NCBI GenBank assembly: GCA_028292305.1
Contig: JAQGMQ010000458.1
Coordinates: 1-6,973, forward strand
DNA length: 6,973 nt
Direction: 5' to 3'
Source: Rhodoferax sp.
GTDB taxonomy: Bacteria > Pseudomonadota > Gammaproteobacteria > Burkholderiales > Burkholderiaceae_C
Part shown: positions 6,170 through 6,973 of the stretch, piece after piece
Position numbering within the stretch: the first letter of the stretch is position 1
How the letters are laid out: every line of letters begins with the position of its first letter
Translations under genes and position numbers: made by a program
Notes under the pieces: generated by a model
The model's input: only the letters and a program-made list of their open reading frames with translations
The model's database searches: none
What the model was told of the DNA's origin: nothing

Positions 6170-6973
6170 ATGTCCACTGCACCCGGAGACACGTACGGCA
6201 GGAACGAATTCATCAAGGGCGCCTACAACGGCGGGGCGGGCTCGGGCTTGTCCAACAGTGCCGTGTCATGGGGCGCCATCTTCGCGGGCGCCGCGGGCGC
6301 GGCTGCCTTGTCGCTGATCCTGCTGGTACTGGGCGTGGGCCTCGGCCTGTCGTCGGTATCGCCGTGGTCGCAGTCCGGCATCAGCGCCAAGGCGCTCGGG
6401 TTCTCGACCATCGTCTGGATCACGGTAACGCAGTTGCTGGCCTCCGGCATGGGCGGTTACCTGGCTGGTCGCCTGCGTACCAAGTGGGCCGGCGTGCACA
6501 CCGACGAAGTCTATTTCCGCGACACCGCGCATGGCTTCCTGGCGTGGGCCATTGCCTCGCTGGTGACGGCGGCGATGCTCACGTCGGCCATCGGCAGCGT
6601 GGTCGGCGGCGGCGTGCAGGCCGGTGCCTCGGTTGCCGGTGCCGCGGCTTCCACTGCCGCCACGGCAGGTGTCGGCGCCGCAGCAGCTGCCGCTACATCG
6701 AAGGGCAACCAGGCGGATGACGCCAGTGGCCCGTCCGGCTATTTCATCGACTCGCTGTTCCGCCGTGACATGACGGCGCCCGCCTCGGCCTCCGCACCCG
6801 CACCGGGCACCCCTGGCGAAGCTGGTTATGCGGCGCCCGCACCGTCCACGGCCGAAGTCGGCCGCATCTTCACCCGCAGCGTCAGCACCGGCACGCTGTC
6901 GCCCGAAGACACCCGCTACGTGGGGCAACTGGTGGCCCAACGCACCGGCCTGAGCCAGGCCGATGCAGAGAAG
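6170..6973 (+). CDS. Conserved hypothetical multi-pass membrane protein (partial, C-terminus missing)
   Basis: The frame is open from ATG 6170 to the window end, with 268 residues visible and no stop. After a polar N-terminus, a membrane segment rich in Ala/Gly/Leu covers about 35-62 (starting SWGAIFAGAAGAAALSLILL), with a second at about 78-100 (ending MGGYLAGRLR) and a third at about 120-145 (HGFLAWAIASLVTAAM). An Ala-rich stretch (152-176) follows, then a soluble linker with Pro/Ala repeats (202-226) and a helical region containing EDTRYVGQLVAQRTGLSQADAE near the window end. This layout matches membrane proteins usually listed as hypothetical in Proteobacteria; I cannot name a function. 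The start is supported by AGGA 7 bases upstream. It diverges from the DUF1003 gene across a shared intergenic region, so the two may be co-regulated, for example in envelope stress, but nothing in the sequence proves it. Confidence 0.85.
   Translation, partial: MSTAPGDTYGRNEFIKGAYNGGAGSGLSNSAVSWGAIFAGAAGAAALSLILLVLGVGLGLSSVSPWSQSGISAKALGFSTIVWITVTQLLASGMGGYLAGRLRTKWAGVHTDEVYFRDTAHGFLAWAIASLVTAAMLTSAIGSVVGGGVQAGASVAGAAASTAATAGVGAAAAAATSKGNQADDASGPSGYFIDSLFRRDMTAPASASAPAPGTPGEAGYAAPAPSTAEVGRIFTRSVSTGTLSPEDTRYVGQLVAQRTGLSQADAEK

Noticed and set aside
1..6973. A defence system, CRISPR array, mobile element or other new multi-gene system
   Set aside because: No transposase, integrase, nuclease, helicase, direct-repeat array or tRNA was found; all genes but the end membrane protein fall in known families and base composition is even.

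Overview
The window is GC-rich DNA with tightly packed genes and strong third-position G/C bias. That, together with the protein families present, suggests a beta-proteobacterium (Burkholderiales, perhaps Comamonadaceae-like). This is inferred from style only; no rRNA or other marker gene is present. Six protein-coding genes are supported: five on the minus strand and one on the plus strand. The genes at both ends run off the window. No RNA gene, insertion sequence, CRISPR array or origin was seen.

Reading along the minus strand from right to left: a DUF1003 membrane protein (5327-5938), then a three-gene molybdenum hydroxylase operon. The operon encodes a [2Fe-2S] subunit (4582-about 5226), an FAD subunit with an extra Fe-S loop (3524-4585) and a molybdopterin-binding catalytic subunit (1122-3527). 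The three genes are joined by 4-base ATGA stop/start overlaps, which points to translational coupling and equal production. The gene order and the Fe-S insertion in the FAD subunit resemble the E. coli PaoABC aldehyde oxidoreductase, but no Tat signal is visible, so this enzyme is probably cytoplasmic. Expected electron flow is substrate, Mo cofactor, proximal [2Fe-2S], distal [2Fe-2S], FAD. The substrate cannot be read from sequence; an aldehyde or an N-heterocycle is plausible.

About 120 bases downstream, on the same strand, is a flavodoxin-fold NAD(P)H/FMN oxidoreductase (1-1000). It has a long N-terminal extension and an unusual five-cysteine loop, and it is truncated by the window start.

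At the right end, a plus-strand gene (6170-end) encodes a multi-pass membrane protein of unknown function. It is divergent from the DUF1003 gene, and the two share a 231-base intergenic region.

The most notable observation is that the [2Fe-2S] subunit appears to lack the fourth cysteine ligand of its ferredoxin-like cluster: Gly stands where Cys is expected, one base away from a Cys codon, with a non-standard Cys ten residues further on. Otherwise this looks like ordinary chromosomal metabolism, and I see no convincing new multi-gene system.
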